From Tritrichomonas musculus (lineage: Eukaryota; Parabasalia; Tritrichomonadida; Tritrichomonadidae): a stretch of 64,000 nucleotides of DNA. The DNA lies in the NCBI GenBank assembly GCA_039105265.1, contig JAPFFF010000018.1, forward strand, positions 1,798,001-1,862,000, in the 5' to 3' direction. This document shows positions 1 through 9,748 of this stretch, piece by piece. Under the pieces are notes generated by a model. It saw nothing but the letters and a program-made list of their open reading frames with translations. It ran no database searches and was not told the origin of the DNA. Each line of letters opens with the position of its first letter. Positions within the stretch are counted from its first letter, which is position 1. The position numbers were made by a program, and so were the translations under genes.

Positions 1-172
1 AAGAAATACAAATCAAACAAAAATAAAATAAATAAATAATAAAAAATGCAGAATTTATGTGCTTTATAAAACAATTTTTAATGCTTCTAACAGCAAACAC
101 ACACACACACAATTAAAAAACAACAACAACAAACAAAGTCCATTGAAACCAATTCATAAATAAAAAAGTTGA
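1..172. other. Intergenic spacer with short CA repeat
   Basis: AT-rich spacer downstream of the minus-strand pseudokinase gene. It holds a short CA dinucleotide run near 98-112 and an AAC-rich stretch near 118-136. No open frame or RNA gene is visible. Confidence 0.6.
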
Positions 173-3100
173 TCAATTAATCATATTTTTTTGATTCAAA
201 AATGATTGAGCTTCATTGTTGCCTTTATCAGCAGCACGTTTAATCAGCTGGATACCCAACTCCTCGTTAATCTGGACACCTTTTCCTTCAACCAACATTT
301 TTCCAGCGTTCAAGAGTCCGTCTTCATTGTCCTGATCGACGAGCATTGAGAAGATTCGAAAAGCCTCAGACAGATTGACCTCCAAGACGTCAGGAATTCC
401 ATTCATCAAGAAACTTGCACATTTAGACAACGCGTGCGCATTACCTTTTGAAGCTGCGAATCTAATCAACTTCAAACTTTGCTTCAAGTCTTGTCTGACC
501 TCTTTTCCCTTGAAATAAGCCATGCCCAATTGAAAAGCAGCTTTTGGATTAAGGTGATTAATTTCGCATTCATCGAGAAGCAAAGCGTGATGATAACATT
601 TAATTGCTTCGCTTTTATTCTTATTCAAAGCCACTCCGCAATTAAACATGTCGCCCAAATTGATGCAAGCCTTGGGACAACAATTGACGAAAGAGTTATT
701 AGTGAAAGGATAACAAGCGGCTTTTTTAAAGAATTTAGCGGCATTCTCAGGAGACTTTCGAATTCCACCTTCACCGGTTATTAATAAAGTACCATATAAA
801 TTAATAGCTTTATATTTAACTGTTCTATTTTTCCAATTTGTTGATTTCTTTAATTCAGATAGTAATGATGATAATTCTTTATTTTGATTCTCTTTAAGCT
901 TCATTCGAATATAATGATAAAGCGCACATAATGATTCAGATTTCCTTGCTAAATCGAAGTACTTAACAGCACCATTTATATCAATATTAAGAAAAGATCC
1001 ATGCTTCATCAAAAGACCAAGTAAAACTCGCGAATTATTATTCCCTAAATCAGCTGCCATTCGAAGATAACCAAAAGCAACGATAACTTGATCCAGATTG
1101 ATATTAGAAGGATTATTATCAATTTCTTCGATGATAAAATTTGGATCAATATAATTAAAGTTGATTTGAATATTTTCTTTTGTTTCATCTGATGGTTTCT
1201 TTATTAAAATTATATTGTTATCACAATTGTCAATTTTAATAACACCTAAAGATTCCAATAACAATCTTCCATAATTATACAAACCACCTTTATATTTCCT
1301 GTCTGCTGATCTTTTAATTAATGCCAATGCTTGATTTTTTAATGGATCGTCAATTAAATTATTTGCTGAACTTTCAATCTCTTCAAATAAATCATTTTGA
1401 TTTATTCTTTTAATTAATCTTGTTCTTCTTTGCTTTTTAAGTAATGCTTTTCCATATTGACACATTCCAATTGGACTTCCATTATCAGAAGCAATTTTGA
1501 AGAATCTCATTGCTTCGTCTTCAAGTTCTTCTGTTGATAATGATGAATAATCATTAAGAAGACCTTTTTGAATAAGTCGACCATAAATAACAAGTCCAAT
1601 GTCATTATGCGCATCCGCAGCGGTATTAATTTGACTTATATAATGATTATTTCGTCGAAATGATAATAAATCAAATCGTGAAATTCCTTCCCATGATTGT
1701 TGATTGGCTGCATTTTTATATTCTCGAATGGCAGCACTTATATTAATGTCAATTGCTACTCCTCGAATGTAACAATCAGCCAAAATAATTTTCGCTGATT
1801 TAGAAAAAGAAGAAGCATCAAGTAACAATTGAATAGGATCAGTTCTTGGTCCTAAATTTATAAGTTCAGGACTAAAAGAAGTATCGAAACATAGATTAGA
1901 AGAAGAAGAATCATTCATATTCATAAGTGGCGATTTAACAGTATAATCATAAGATGATATATATTTAAAATTCGATGGAGATTTTTGTTTTGAAAATGAA
2001 GTAACTCCACCAGAAAGAAGAAGAAGAGCTAGATTAACACAAGCTTGATGATTTCCGTCATTTATTGCTTTATTATAGAATTCAATTGCTAATTGATTAT
2101 TTGCTTCAACACCGAGTCCATATTCATAACACATTCCTTTCACTAATGCTAGACCACTATCAGAAGCTTCATCATAATTATTGACTAAATCAAAGGCTGA
2201 TTGAGGATCACATTCAACACCAATGCCAAACAACAAACATCGTGCATATTGAGAAATTAAGAAATTCTTTTCATAACATAACTTGTATAATTCAGCTGTC
2301 TTCTTAATGTCAACAATACAACCAATTCCTTCTTCATAATAACGAGCAAGATAAGAAGCTGCAATAAGACTTCCATTTTCAGTTGCTTTTTTAATCATTT
2401 CAAAAGCTTTATTCATGTCAATTGATGTTCCTGTTCCATTTTCATAACAGCAGCCAAGATTAAAAAGGGCATCAACATTGTTTTTACTGGAGGCTTCAGT
2501 GAAATATGTAAAGGCAAGTTCATGATTAGGTGGAAAAACTCCTTCAACTCCTTTAATCAAATAAAGGCCAAGTTTGTTTTGATTAACTGGATTGCCTTGA
2601 TTTGCAGATTTCACAATTTTTTTTAAATCATTTGGAATGTCATATTTGGAGAAAAAATCATCTTCATTGTTGGATGTCATTGCGTTGTTATTATAAGGAC
2701 GTTGTGCTACAATTTGATCTTTAATTATTTTGTTGTCATTTTGGTCGTCATCTTCACTATCATTAGAAATCACATTTGATCCTCCTCCAACGACATTTTG
2801 GAACTGATTAACATCAATATCAGTTGAATATTCTTCTTCTTCTCCTACAGCTTCACCTTCATTCTTAGTAAAATTTGCTTTGGTTTTCATTTTGGCTGAC
2901 TTCTTTTGAACTCGACTTTTGGGCTGAATGGGTGATTTGGGCGGCGGCTTCCTAATTCGCTTTCTATAGGCGAAATCACTGTCATCTGAATCATTCGCTG
3001 ATGATGAAGTTTCATTCAAACTTTTTTTTCTTTTTTTAGAATCTCCTTCATCATCATCATCGTCTTCGTTTCCTTGCGAATTTCCGGAGATCTCGACAAC

Positions 3101-5314
3101 CGAGCTCGAGTTCTCATTGTCGGAAACATCAATGACTTCGTTGTCAGGAAGACTAGGCACTTCAACTGGTTGTGAAGAACGGTTCACTGAAGGCCTGGTC
3201 TTCGGACTGAAATGAAAATTTGCCTTCGGTTGTGAAAGCGGGAAATTGTTTTTTGCTCCATATAGCTGAAAATTTGGACTTGAGACAATTTTTTGTATCA
3301 TCAATTGTTGATAGAGTTGATGCTGTTGCATCTGAATCTGCTGTTGTTGAGGCTGCTGCTGCTGTTGTTGTTGATATTGCTGCTGTTGAGTCTGAATTTG
3401 CGGTTGAATGATCTGTTGCTGTTGAGTCTGAATTTGCGGTTGAATGATCTGTTGTTGCTGAGGATGAAATTGTTGCTGTTGCTGGTACTGCTGTTGAATT
3501 TGCTGCTGCTGGCTGTATTGTTGTTGTTGCTGCTGCGACTGCTGCTGATACTGTTGCTGGTATTGCTGTGGCTGGATTTGTTGTTGGTACTGATTATATT
3601 GAATTACATGCTGCTGCGGTTGCTGCTGCTGATACTGCTGCTGTTGGTACTGTTGCTGTTGTTGCTGCTGAATTTGCTGGTGTAGCTTCTGCAGCTGTTG
3701 TTGAAGCTGCTGCTGAAGCTGCTGTTGCTGGTACTGCTGCTGCAACAAGTTCTGCTGAGGATACTGAATCTGCTGCGCGTACTGCTGTGATTGGTAAGGC
3801 TGCTGAATGATCTGATGCTGAATAATCTGCTGTGATTGGTACTGCTGGTTTTGTCCCACAACTTGTTGCTGCAGTCCCTGCTTCTGAACTTGAATATGCT
3901 CGTCCTGGTCGCTTTGGTCTTGCTCGCTTTGATCTTGCTCGCTTTGGTCCGCCTCTTCATTATCTTGCTCGCTTTGTTCAGAATCGTCTTGTTCTTGTTC
4001 GTCATTCTCTTGATCGCTTTGGTCTGTTTCGCTTCTTTCAACTTCTTCGACGTCGTGGTCGTCGTCTTCTTCTTCATCTTCGTGATGAATGATGACATTC
4101 TGCCTTGGACGATGCTCGTCATCAATGATTTTGCTCTGATTCTGACCATGGAATGCCACCTCTTCTATTTCTTCTTCTTCTTCATCATCATCGCGAATTT
4201 CTTGAATGAGCTGCTGTGGCTGCGGAAATGACATTTGCTGCGTGTATGGCTGCATCTCTTCTTTCTTCTTCAGCTGCTGATACGGCTGCAGCTGCTTGTA
4301 GGGCTGCATTGCAGCATATGGAGCCTGTCCTTTATTCCGTGCTCCACTTGCTTCATCTGAAACCGATTGAACGTTTATTTGGTCACTCTTTAAGTTGACT
4401 TTTTTAAAGTCACTAAATGGATTCAGTCCTTCATTCTTCAAATAGTCTCTGTACTCGTTGATCTTGTCAATATTCGAGCCTGGAAGGCGTAATTTCAGCA
4501 TTTCTTTGCAAACTTCATGGATATTTGGCCTTTCATGAGGAAGTTGCGCCCAACACTTGTACATGAAGTTGGCAAAATCCGTAGGTATAGTTACGGGCAT
4601 CTGGGGTAATGATCCTGAGACTATTTTGGCTGGTATGTGAATGGGCTTCGAACAATCGTAATATGGATCTTTTTTGACAAGTAGGAAATAAACTATCAAT
4701 CCAAAGCAATATATATCGGTCTTGTATTCTTCTGATTGCTGAAATGAGTAATGGGGCGCAATATAATTGAATGAGCCGCGATTCGGAATTTGGGGATCTA
4801 TCAAATTAAATTTCTGTATCATTTTATCAAGGCCATACGATGTAAGAATTGGTCGAAATTGATCGTCTAATAAAATATTTGATGGCTCAAGAGCACCATG
4901 GGATATTTTATTCTGATGTAAATATCGTAAACCTTCAGCTACGCCTATCAAAACGATCATAATTTGCGTATTATCTAATTTACCTATGCTTTTCTTTAGC
5001 GATTTATTGCTGTAAAACGGATAAATAAAAGATGGATGAGATTGATTTGATAAGTCGACATAAGAAAAAAATTGATGCGGAATGAGCGTCGGAAAATCGA
5101 TAGAATGTAATTTATTTGCGGATTTTGCAAAAATTTTTCTTTTTGAAGCGTCGCTACTATCAAATTCAAAAGATTTAACGCAATATAGGTTTCCACTTGA
5201 AATATCTTTAACTGTGTTAACTGTAGAAAAACTCCCTTCAGATAAGCAATTGGATTTGGTAAATCTATTTAGATTATTTAAATAAATAATGAAAGGAATT
5301 TCATTATCATTCAT
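173..5314 (-). CDS. PolyQ pseudokinase with C-terminal Sel1 repeats
   Basis: A 1713-residue single-exon protein. Residues ~20-275 are a protein-kinase fold of the trichomonad TKL type: a glycine-loop-like SEGSFSTV, a lysine in LYCVKSF, and a C-lobe ending KCWAQLPHERP. The catalytic loop reads HGALEPSN instead of HRDxKxxN and the DFG position reads SYG, so catalysis is probably lost. Residues ~325-760 are acidic (D/E, SEQDQSEQ) and then very glutamine-rich, with imperfect repeats such as QQQIIQPQIQTQ. A basic, acidic-patched linker follows. From ~900 to the end there are many Sel1-like repeats (AxxxLGxxxxxGxG type), a protein-protein scaffold. Kinase-Sel1 fusions are a large trichomonad family. 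The likely role is an adaptor or scaffold rather than an enzyme. Start: the first ATG, with stops upstream. No partner is identifiable. Confidence 0.9.
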   Translation of the reverse strand: MNDNEIPFIIYLNNLNRFTKSNCLSEGSFSTVNTVKDISSGNLYCVKSFEFDSSDASKRKIFAKSANKLHSIDFPTLIPHQFFSYVDLSNQSHPSFIYPFYSNKSLKKSIGKLDNTQIMIVLIGVAEGLRYLHQNKISHGALEPSNILLDDQFRPILTSYGLDKMIQKFNLIDPQIPNRGSFNYIAPHYSFQQSEEYKTDIYCFGLIVYFLLVKKDPYYDCSKPIHIPAKIVSGSLPQMPVTIPTDFANFMYKCWAQLPHERPNIHEVCKEMLKLRLPGSNIDKINEYRDYLKNEGLNPFSDFKKVNLKSDQINVQSVSDEASGARNKGQAPYAAMQPYKQLQPYQQLKKKEEMQPYTQQMSFPQPQQLIQEIRDDDEEEEEIEEVAFHGQNQSKIIDDEHRPRQNVIIHHEDEEEDDDHDVEEVERSETDQSDQENDEQEQDDSEQSEQDNEEADQSEQDQSEQDQSDQDEHIQVQKQGLQQQVVGQNQQYQSQQIIQHQIIQQPYQSQQYAQQIQYPQQNLLQQQYQQQQLQQQLQQQLQKLHQQIQQQQQQQYQQQQYQQQQPQQHVIQYNQYQQQIQPQQYQQQYQQQSQQQQQQYSQQQQIQQQYQQQQQFHPQQQQIIQPQIQTQQQQIIQPQIQTQQQQYQQQQQQQPQQQQIQMQQHQLYQQLMIQKIVSSPNFQLYGAKNNFPLSQPKANFHFSPKTRPSVNRSSQPVEVPSLPDNEVIDVSDNENSSSVVEISGNSQGNEDDDDDEGDSKKRKKSLNETSSSANDSDDSDFAYRKRIRKPPPKSPIQPKSRVQKKSAKMKTKANFTKNEGEAVGEEEEYSTDIDVNQFQNVVGGGSNVISNDSEDDDQNDNKIIKDQIVAQRPYNNNAMTSNNEDDFFSKYDIPNDLKKIVKSANQGNPVNQNKLGLYLIKGVEGVFPPNHELAFTYFTEASSKNNVDALFNLGCCYENGTGTSIDMNKAFEMIKKATENGSLIAASYLARYYEEGIGCIVDIKKTAELYKLCYEKNFLISQYARCLLFGIGVECDPQSAFDLVNNYDEASDSGLALVKGMCYEYGLGVEANNQLAIEFYNKAINDGNHQACVNLALLLLSGGVTSFSKQKSPSNFKYISSYDYTVKSPLMNMNDSSSSNLCFDTSFSPELINLGPRTDPIQLLLDASSFSKSAKIILADCYIRGVAIDINISAAIREYKNAANQQSWEGISRFDLLSFRRNNHYISQINTAADAHNDIGLVIYGRLIQKGLLNDYSSLSTEELEDEAMRFFKIASDNGSPIGMCQYGKALLKKQRRTRLIKRINQNDLFEEIESSANNLIDDPLKNQALALIKRSADRKYKGGLYNYGRLLLESLGVIKIDNCDNNIILIKKPSDETKENIQINFNYIDPNFIIEEIDNNPSNINLDQVIVAFGYLRMAADLGNNNSRVLLGLLMKHGSFLNIDINGAVKYFDLARKSESLCALYHYIRMKLKENQNKELSSLLSELKKSTNWKNRTVKYKAINLYGTLLITGEGGIRKSPENAAKFFKKAACYPFTNNSFVNCCPKACINLGDMFNCGVALNKNKSEAIKCYHHALLLDECEINHLNPKAAFQLGMAYFKGKEVRQDLKQSLKLIRFAASKGNAHALSKCASFLMNGIPDVLEVNLSEAFRIFSMLVDQDNEDGLLNAGKMLVEGKGVQINEELGIQLIKRAADKGNNEAQSFLNQKNMIN

Positions 5315-5936
5315 CTAAACTTTTAATAGATGTAAAAAATAAAAAGAAAGACACTTTCTGCCAACTTGAGGGAACATTTATCAACAATTTTTTTTAAAAT
5401 AAAAATAATTATTATCATTTGATCTAAATATATAAAATTAATTAGAGTATATTATTTTTGATTTGAATTCTAACATATTTATGATTTTTTTTAAATTTTA
5501 ATCAATGTAGATACGATAAAAGATTAATATCATATTGATATTTGGTTTTTGCCCACAAAGGCTGAGATAGATAATATAAATATCAAACAATATTATTTCT
5601 ATTTTTTAATCAGGTTGTTAATAACATTTAAAATAAGGAATTCAGTTAGAATAATTAATTTCAATACAAATAAAATGATAAAAAAACATTTTTATTCATT
5701 GTTGTCTAAAAAAAAATTTTTTCTGATTTTGATCATCATATTGATTTTTCAATGCTATTTTATTCATTTTGAAAAATATTTTCTTCTATTGAATCAAATT
5801 ATGATCCACTTTGAAAAACATTCAAGTAAAGAGAGACAATCTTCTAATCATTTACATTCAATGAATGAAATGACAAACTTACGTAAAACAGAATATTAAA
5901 ATGCTAAATATCATTTATTTTTATTCATTAAGTTTG
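5315..5936. other. Intergenic region, no gene seen
   Basis: AT-rich spacer between two minus-strand genes. A 116-codon plus-strand frame (5549-5899) is rich in Ile, Phe, Lys and Asn with no domain, and reads as chance AT-rich sequence. Confidence 0.5.
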
Positions 5937-7295
5937 TTATTTATTATTTTCAATAAGTTTACCATGAAACTCAATGAATTTAAAGCCAAATTTAGTATTG
6001 GCCGTAAACCAGCTCGGCCCTGTTTGACGAAGCTTAACAAAACGGTAAAATGAACCACACTGCTTGTTAACAGTAAATGTTGATTTGTTATTGCGCCCAT
6101 TTAAAGATGCGTCATTTTCACGACGATCAATTTCGATCCAATCTTCATTTTCATTTTTCACATCGATCGCCCAGTTTTTCAAATGAGTGTAGCCTGCATC
6201 ACCATCATCGCGTGATTGAATCGAATAGCTGGAAACCTGGATAGATCTATCTTTGAAATCAAAGCAGACAAATGAATCATTCTTCTCATCAGAACAATAA
6301 TTATTATTATTATCGTAATCTACACAATTTCTTGGAATTTGCGAATTACCATTAATTGAATTTGACGTTATTTCTATTGTTCCGTTATCATGAATATTTC
6401 CTCCTGTTTTATTCGTCAAATAACGCATGATTCCGTCAAATTCACTTCCTTCTTTTCTCTCAAATTTTTTAAAAATATTTCCAATGTATCTTTTGGTGTT
6501 TTCATGGTCCTTTTTGCCATGAAACAGGAGACAGTCACATATGTTATGCCAAATGCTTCCATTGAAAAATTCAATATCAAAGTGGTCAACAAATTTTCTG
6601 AGGCCTTCTTCACTCAAATTTTTAATTAAAACATATTCAAATAAATTCGACTTTGTTTGGACATTGTCATTAATAGACAAAATGAAATTTAACAGCGAGT
6701 CTTCATCAGATAGTCTTAATTTGTCATTCTTTATTATTTCTTCTATTATGCTGATTTGTAAACCTTTCAATTTTTCTTTATCGATTTCTTCAAAATGAGA
6801 ACTACAAAAGTCGATCATTTCCACAATAAATGCATTTTTGATATCAATCATATCAATGAATGGGATCATCGAGCATATTGCTTGAAGGTGCTGAATGATA
6901 TTATCAACGCTTAATATTATGCTTTGATGATTTGAGTAAATATTGAGGCATTCATCAAAGTTTCCTAGGATATAAAAATATTTTGAAAAGAGCTTTTGCT
7001 TTTCTAAATCAATCGTTGTTTTTTTAAATAATACTAGATTTAAAAATTCTTCAAAATAGTCTTCTTTGAGAGTCTGCCCTTTCAATTCTGATTTAATATC
7101 GATTCTTATTTCGTTTATCGTTGGATCTGTGGAGTGAAGTTTGCGAACATTTGGCGATAAAATATCAGCAATAATACGTGGAGTATTATATCTCTTTTCA
7201 TTTACGATAAATGTAAAATCCTTTTCGTATTTATCAAATGGAATATCTTTAATGTTTCGAAAACCGAGGACGAAATCTAAATTTTCGCTTATCAT
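5937..7295 (-). CDS. BTB-like / F5-8 type C (discoidin-like) domain protein
   Basis: A 452-residue protein. The N-terminus (~25-110; DFTFIVNEKRYNTPRIIADIL, then NEIRIDIK) resembles the divergent BTB-like module of many trichomonad proteins. The middle (~110-290) is helical and BACK-like. The C-terminal ~160 residues form a discoidin-type beta-sandwich: FVCFDFKDRSIQVSSYSIQS, then LKNWAIDVKNENEDW, ending in FRFVKLRQTGP-like and KFIEFHGKL strands. In trichomonads this architecture forms a large intracellular family with no signal peptide and unknown function, presumably adaptors. A TCATTTA initiator-like motif lies 19 nt upstream of the ATG, abutting an AACGGT motif. Confidence 0.8.
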   Translation of the reverse strand: MISENLDFVLGFRNIKDIPFDKYEKDFTFIVNEKRYNTPRIIADILSPNVRKLHSTDPTINEIRIDIKSELKGQTLKEDYFEEFLNLVLFKKTTIDLEKQKLFSKYFYILGNFDECLNIYSNHQSIILSVDNIIQHLQAICSMIPFIDMIDIKNAFIVEMIDFCSSHFEEIDKEKLKGLQISIIEEIIKNDKLRLSDEDSLLNFILSINDNVQTKSNLFEYVLIKNLSEEGLRKFVDHFDIEFFNGSIWHNICDCLLFHGKKDHENTKRYIGNIFKKFERKEGSEFDGIMRYLTNKTGGNIHDNGTIEITSNSINGNSQIPRNCVDYDNNNNYCSDEKNDSFVCFDFKDRSIQVSSYSIQSRDDGDAGYTHLKNWAIDVKNENEDWIEIDRRENDASLNGRNNKSTFTVNKQCGSFYRFVKLRQTGPSWFTANTKFGFKFIEFHGKLIENNK

Positions 7296-7309
7296 TTTTT
7301 CTTTTAAAC

Positions 7310-7321
7310 TAAATGACCGTT
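7310..7321 (-). promoter_or_regulatory. Initiator TCATTTA with adjacent Myb-type AACGGT
   Basis: On the minus strand AACGGT runs directly into TCATTTA, with the putative +1 A at 7314, 19 nt before the ATG at 7295. TCA(Y)(T/A) is the known trichomonad initiator. The AACGGT half is Myb-site-like, and its role is inferred. Confidence 0.4.
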
Positions 7322-8099
7322 ATTGTCAAAAAAAGGTCAAATCTATTGATCACCGTAAGGTAGGATTGAATTAAAATTTAAAATTAAATGACAGCCCATT
7401 ATTTTTTCTCTCAATTTATTTGGCAAGAAAATATTTATCTCAATTTTTAAAATTTTTATTATTTCTTTTCAATTTAGAGTTTTAATCATTTTCTATTATT
7501 CATTAAATGATCAAAGATCAATTCAGTCTGCAAATATTTTCAATAGATTTCGCTAACAACCCAATTTGAATATGCTTTTTATTGTTCTTGTTGTCAAAAT
7601 AAAGATTCAAAAATTTTATTTACCAAACAATCTTGCAAATAGAAGGAACGCTTGGATTTTTGTACATACGACATTATAATTCTTTGATATTTATGATTTT
7701 TGCTTGTCATTTCCATTATTCAGCATAATTATTTCAAAATTATACTCGACTCAGCAAAATTATTTCAAATAACTGCTCATTCTATTAATTTACGCCATTT
7801 TCAAATGGAATATCATTTTAATTCATTTTTAATATTTAGTATTGAAAATTATAAATTTGAATTAAATTTGAATCAAATTGAATAAAAAAGTTCTCATATT
7901 TGGACTAATATGTTATAAAATAACTACAAATAAGGTCAATTTTAGGTTGAAAGCGAGCTGACTTTTGAATACCAGTTTATTATAGTTTCATGAAACGATT
8001 ATTTTACGCTCAATTTTCTTTTCAATTTAATTAATTATATTGATAGCCTATTTTGAAGAAGTTTATAAAATTGAAAGCAAATCTGATAAGCTTAATGAA
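7322..8099. other. Intergenic region, no gene seen
   Basis: About 780 bp of AT-rich DNA without a convincing frame, RNA gene or repeat, between the F5-8C gene and the tail of the broken kinase gene. Confidence 0.5.
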
Positions 8100-9237
8100 T
8101 GAACCATGCTTTTTAACTCGTTTCCATTCACTGTCTTTTTGAACTTTTTCAATTGTTTTTTGGCCTGATCATGGTCATGAAGAACTACATCGCCTTTAAT
8201 GAGTATATGGCTCCACTAATGCATACACTACGTGCTGAATTTTATATAAGAAATGGAAAGCTGAGTGTTCTGCGGAAAGAATTTTTTCCTTCCATCAAAG
8301 ATTGTCTCACCAAAAATTGTTTTTCGGCATCAACAACCATTGTTTGGCTCTTCTCATCGAGATGGTTGAAGTATTGTGGTGAAAAGATGGATTTGCATAT
8401 TATCTGTAGTTTTTGATGAACTGATTGTGTCTTTAATGCTAACACTTTTCATTGAATACAACGATGCTTTCATTGAGATCTTTTTGAAAGTAGACATAGA
8501 TTGAGTAATGTACTGGTCAACTTTGATTCGTTTGTCTGTATATGCCATCGGGTATAATCATTTTCTTCAATTAAAGGAGTGATAAATCCTGGCACGTTTC
8601 GTAATTCATCGAGTATCTCGTCAAATGTTGAACCGCTTTTTGGATCGTGCTGCCAACAATTTTCGATATAAATCAGATGGGACACCAATGATTTCTGGAC
8701 AGATCGCAATTCATGCCTTTAAAAGGATCTTCACTCGTTATATTCTCGTAAGCAATAATTGCAAATGAATATACATCGCATGCAGGCGAGTAACTTACAT
8801 CACTCCAAATTTCTGGTGCAATGTAAAATGGAGTTCCTTTAACTGCCATTGCGGATTGTGGTTAATCAATTTCGTTTAAACCAAAATCGGCGATTTTTGG
8901 GAATAAAAAGTCATCCATTACGAATAATGTTGGCTGGTTTTAAATCTCTATGAATAATGTTATGAGCGTGTAAATATGACATTGCTGCAGCAATTCCATA
9001 AATGCAAATCAATTTTGGACTAAAACTAACAAATCGTATTACACTCGGATGGTTGATTTTGACAAGAATGTTAACTTCTCTTGATAAATCACGGATTATT
9101 TCATTTGACAGCATAACTGTAAAAAAGATTTTGGCTGCCATACATTCTTTGCTTGTCTTGTCAAGGACCCTATAAACTTCACCAATTAGATCCAATCGAT
9201 CGATTTGATTAAGATCGAAATTATCATTTTCACTCAT
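8100..9237 (-). pseudogene. Broken TKL kinase-Sel1 gene
   Basis: The minus strand starts with an ATG at 9237 and shows recognisable kinase pieces in order: an alpha-C-like segment (SREVNILVKINHPSVIRF), then IYGIAAAMSYLHAHNIIHRD and DLKPANI, then KIADFGLN, an activation-loop piece (AVKGTPFYIAPEIW), CDVYSFAIIAYE and the GSTFDEIL end of the C-lobe. These pieces lie in different frames and are separated by at least three frameshifts or in-frame stops. The hinge region between FVSFSP and the IYGIAAAM helix is missing. Around 8100-8450, in shifting frames, are pieces of the Sel1 entry (YFNHLDEKSQT, SLMEGKN, LIKGDVV), after which homology ends. It is a decayed copy of the family that includes the six-kinase gene at 25930. 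HRD and DFG are still readable, so the ancestor was probably an active kinase. Confidence 0.75.
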
Positions 9238-9748
9238 TTAAATGAAATCAAATTTTAAAGGACAAATATCGATTCGATATATAATTCAACATTGATAATA
9301 ATAAAGTGTCATTTCCAAAAAGATCCAATTGATCGTTTAGATAAAAATTAAAATACTCAACACTCATTTTTGGAGTTTAGGAACTTATCACCCTCGAATT
9401 TTCAGGAAGCGATCTTTAAAAAAATATATTATTTATTTTAGAGCCTGAACATTAATGTTTAATGATCATTAAATGTTCCTCAAATATATATAAAATCTGC
9501 CTATTTTTTGAATGATAACTTTCAGTGCCATTTGACACATTAGAGTTGGCCTTAATTCAACTTTGACGACAACAATATTTTAAAAAGTCTTAAATCATTT
9601 TTTTTTTTTTTTTACAAAATTGACTATTCTTTATTGAAAAATCAAAATATTGTCATACTTTGATGAATAACTCTTACAATGACTTCAATTCCTGTATTTT
9701 AAAATAATTGTCTAACAATATTCATATTTTTTTTCAATTTGATGCTTT
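9238..9748. other. Intergenic region, no gene seen
   Basis: AT-rich spacer with a T-run near 9598-9613. No frame or RNA gene could be supported. Confidence 0.5.

Noticed and set aside
3220-4231. Several plus- and minus-strand frames opposite or within the polyQ part of the first gene
   Set aside because: Leu/Val/Ala-rich shadows of CAG/CAA tracts.
5549-5899. 116-codon plus-strand frame
   Set aside because: Phe/Ile/Lys/Asn composition as expected from random AT-rich DNA, with no domain or promoter signal.
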